From NCBI GenBank assembly GCA_945860375.1, contig CAMAQR010000098.1, forward strand, positions 1 through 8,309: a DNA stretch of 8,309 nucleotides, read 5' to 3'. Origin of the DNA: Pseudorhodobacter antarcticus. GTDB lineage: Bacteria; Pseudomonadota; Alphaproteobacteria; Rhodobacterales; Rhodobacteraceae. Numbering within the stretch: the first letter of the stretch is position 1; each line of letters begins with the position of its first letter. A program made the position numbers and the translations under genes. A model generated the notes under the pieces. It was not told where the DNA came from. It worked only from the letters and a program-made list of their open reading frames with translations, and made no database searches. Shown in pieces: positions 7,820 to 8,309 of this stretch.

Positions 7820-7835
7820 TGGCGAGAGTTCGCCA
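7820..7835. repeat. inverted repeat in the operon leader (6-bp arms, 4-nt loop)
   Basis: TGGCGA at 7820-7825 pairs with TCGCCA at 7830-7835 around GAGT, giving a compact hairpin with a tetraloop if transcribed. No U-run follows on the minus-strand RNA, so termination is not indicated. Confidence 0.4.
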
Positions 7836-7857
7836 TCAGGCTCCCTTCCACCTCCAT

Positions 7858-7918
7858 AGAATTTCATTAACTAACTGAAAATCATGAAAATTATCTGATC
7901 GACTTTGTCGCAGCCCCA
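7858..7918 (-). promoter_or_regulatory. AT-rich putative promoter region of the defence operon
   Basis: This is the most AT-rich part of the gap before the operon. On the minus strand a GATAAT at 7890-7895 is a fair -10 element. No good TTGACA-like -35 lies 16-18 bp upstream; that place is taken by the copy of ATGTGGGGCT at 7912-7921, which suggests a promoter controlled by a bound protein rather than a strong constitutive one. The leader would then be about 200 nt long. Confidence 0.3.
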
Positions 7919-7933
7919 CATTTAGCCCCACAT
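7912..7933 (-). repeat. two tandem copies of ATGTGGGGCT with 12-bp period
   Basis: Read on the minus strand, ATGTGGGGCT occurs at 7924-7933 and again at 7912-7921, separated by AA. The two 10-base copies are identical. Head-to-tail sites near one helical turn apart are typical of binding sites for small DNA-binding proteins, including excisionases and activators. They lie directly upstream of the candidate -10 element. Confidence 0.6.
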
Positions 7934-8190
7934 ATGCTACTTGTTGCAGGAAGCCCTAAAAGGGATAGTGCGAATCAGGCCGCGAGGGCACGCACGGACT
8001 TGCGGTCCCCCGGGGGCACATGGATCGCAACAATGACCCCCCACCCCCTTTGAAGGCAGCCTTTCACACCAACGGGTGTTTGGACCAGCGTGTAAAGTAT
8101 CGAAGTATAAACTTACGGGCCTGCAACTTCCTAAACGTCAGTAATGACGTATGCATAAATTGTATCCATCCGGCGAGGGCCGCGGCGGTG
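7934..8190. other. intergenic stretch with no gene I can support
   Basis: I see no coding frame with good codon use, no tRNA and no clear intrinsic terminator here. It holds CCCCCGGGGG at 8007-8016, a small inverted repeat ACACC-AACG-GGTGT at 8066-8079, two copies of AAGTAT 8 bases apart (8095-8100 and 8103-8108) in an AT-rich patch, and the inverted repeat at 8135-8150. Together with 7706-7933 it forms a gap of roughly 500 bases between the upstream gene and the operon, which is a plausible junction of an inserted defence cassette. Confidence 0.5.
8135..8150. repeat. inverted repeat ACGTCA-GTAA-TGACGT
   Basis: The 6-bp arms are perfectly complementary around a 4-nt loop. It lies about 40 bases downstream of the stop of the right-edge gene. 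On the minus strand it is followed by TTTAGG, too short a T-run for a convincing terminator. A protein-binding site is equally possible. Confidence 0.35.
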
Positions 8191-8309
8191 TCAGATGCCT
8201 TTCATGAACTCTGACCGGCGATCATCGAGCAGGTCCTCGAGGTAGTCGAGGCCTGGCATGGTAAATCCGGTGACGGATACCGCGTTCTCGTCGAGGCTGT
8301 CGCGGATGC
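8191..8309 (-). CDS. C-terminal end of an unrecognised protein (start beyond window)
   Basis: A minus-strand frame enters at the right edge and ends with TGA at 8191-8193, giving 38 visible residues. It includes TMPGLDYLEDLLDDRRSEF and ends FMKGI. Third codon positions are mostly G or C, as in the other genes, and the tail is acidic and probably helical, so I take it as a real gene end. I do not recognise the family. It is read in the same direction as the defence operon but is separated from it by about 500 bases, so it is probably a different transcription unit. Confidence 0.7.
   Translation of the reverse strand, partial: IRDSLDENAVSVTGFTMPGLDYLEDLLDDRRSEFMKGI

Noticed and set aside
7792..7857. 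Minus-strand mini-frame of 21 codons (internal ATG at 7836 with GGGAG 4 nt before it), a possible leader peptide
   Set aside because: Very short, spacing of the ribosome site is tight, and no run of regulatory codons is present; cannot be told from chance.
8007..8016. CCCCCGGGGG as a terminator stem
   Set aside because: The palindrome has no loop, does not extend, and is not followed by a T-run on either strand.
7934..8053. Plus-strand frame of 39 codons beginning just after the tandem repeats
   Set aside because: No recognisable domain, no clear ribosome site, and composition unlike the real genes.
8020..8214. Plus-strand frame of 64 codons
   Set aside because: Poor codon use, no family resemblance, and it overlaps the supported end of the minus-strand gene at 8191.
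1..8309. CRISPR array, tRNA, rRNA or insertion sequence
   Set aside because: No regularly spaced long repeats, cloverleaf-like segment, or transposase with terminal inverted repeats was found on reading both strands.

Overview
The window (8309 bases, roughly 60% GC outside a few AT-richer patches, with G/C-rich third codon positions) looks like accessory DNA from a high-GC proteobacterium. Codon use and the style of the proteins suggest an alphaproteobacterium, but that is inference. All genes I can support lie on the minus strand, so transcription runs from right to left. The many plus-strand open frames are shadows of these genes.

Layout, in the direction of transcription. At the right edge (8191-8309) is the last 38 codons of an unrecognised gene. 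Next comes a non-coding stretch of about 500 bases (7676-8190) with a 12-bp tandem repeat, an AT-rich likely promoter region and several short perfect inverted repeats. Then follow four tightly packed genes: (1) a 69-residue excisionase-type helix-turn-helix protein (7466-7675); (2) a 1025-residue SF2 helicase with a C-terminal PD-(D/E)xK nuclease, i.e. a type III-like restriction subunit (4396-7473, GTG start, overlapping gene 1 by 8 nt); (3) a 971-residue beta-class DNA methyltransferase, i.e. a type III-like modification subunit (1466-4381, 14 nt gap and a strong AGGAGG site); (4) a UvrD-like SF1 helicase with an N-terminal RelE-like domain (1469 down to the left edge, ATGA overlap with gene 3). 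Gene 4 runs out of the window and only its first 489 codons are visible.

The four genes read as one translationally coupled operon for a restriction-modification type of phage defence. The methyltransferase would mark host DNA, the helicase-nuclease would attack unmarked DNA, and the small DNA-binding protein is a candidate regulator. The RelE-UvrD fusion is a less usual partner that may add a DNA-processing or toxic activity. The restriction gene precedes the modification gene, the reverse of classical mod-res type III loci. The central part of the methyltransferase gene, where the target recognition region should lie, is clearly richer in AT than its flanks, which suggests exchange of specificity by recombination.
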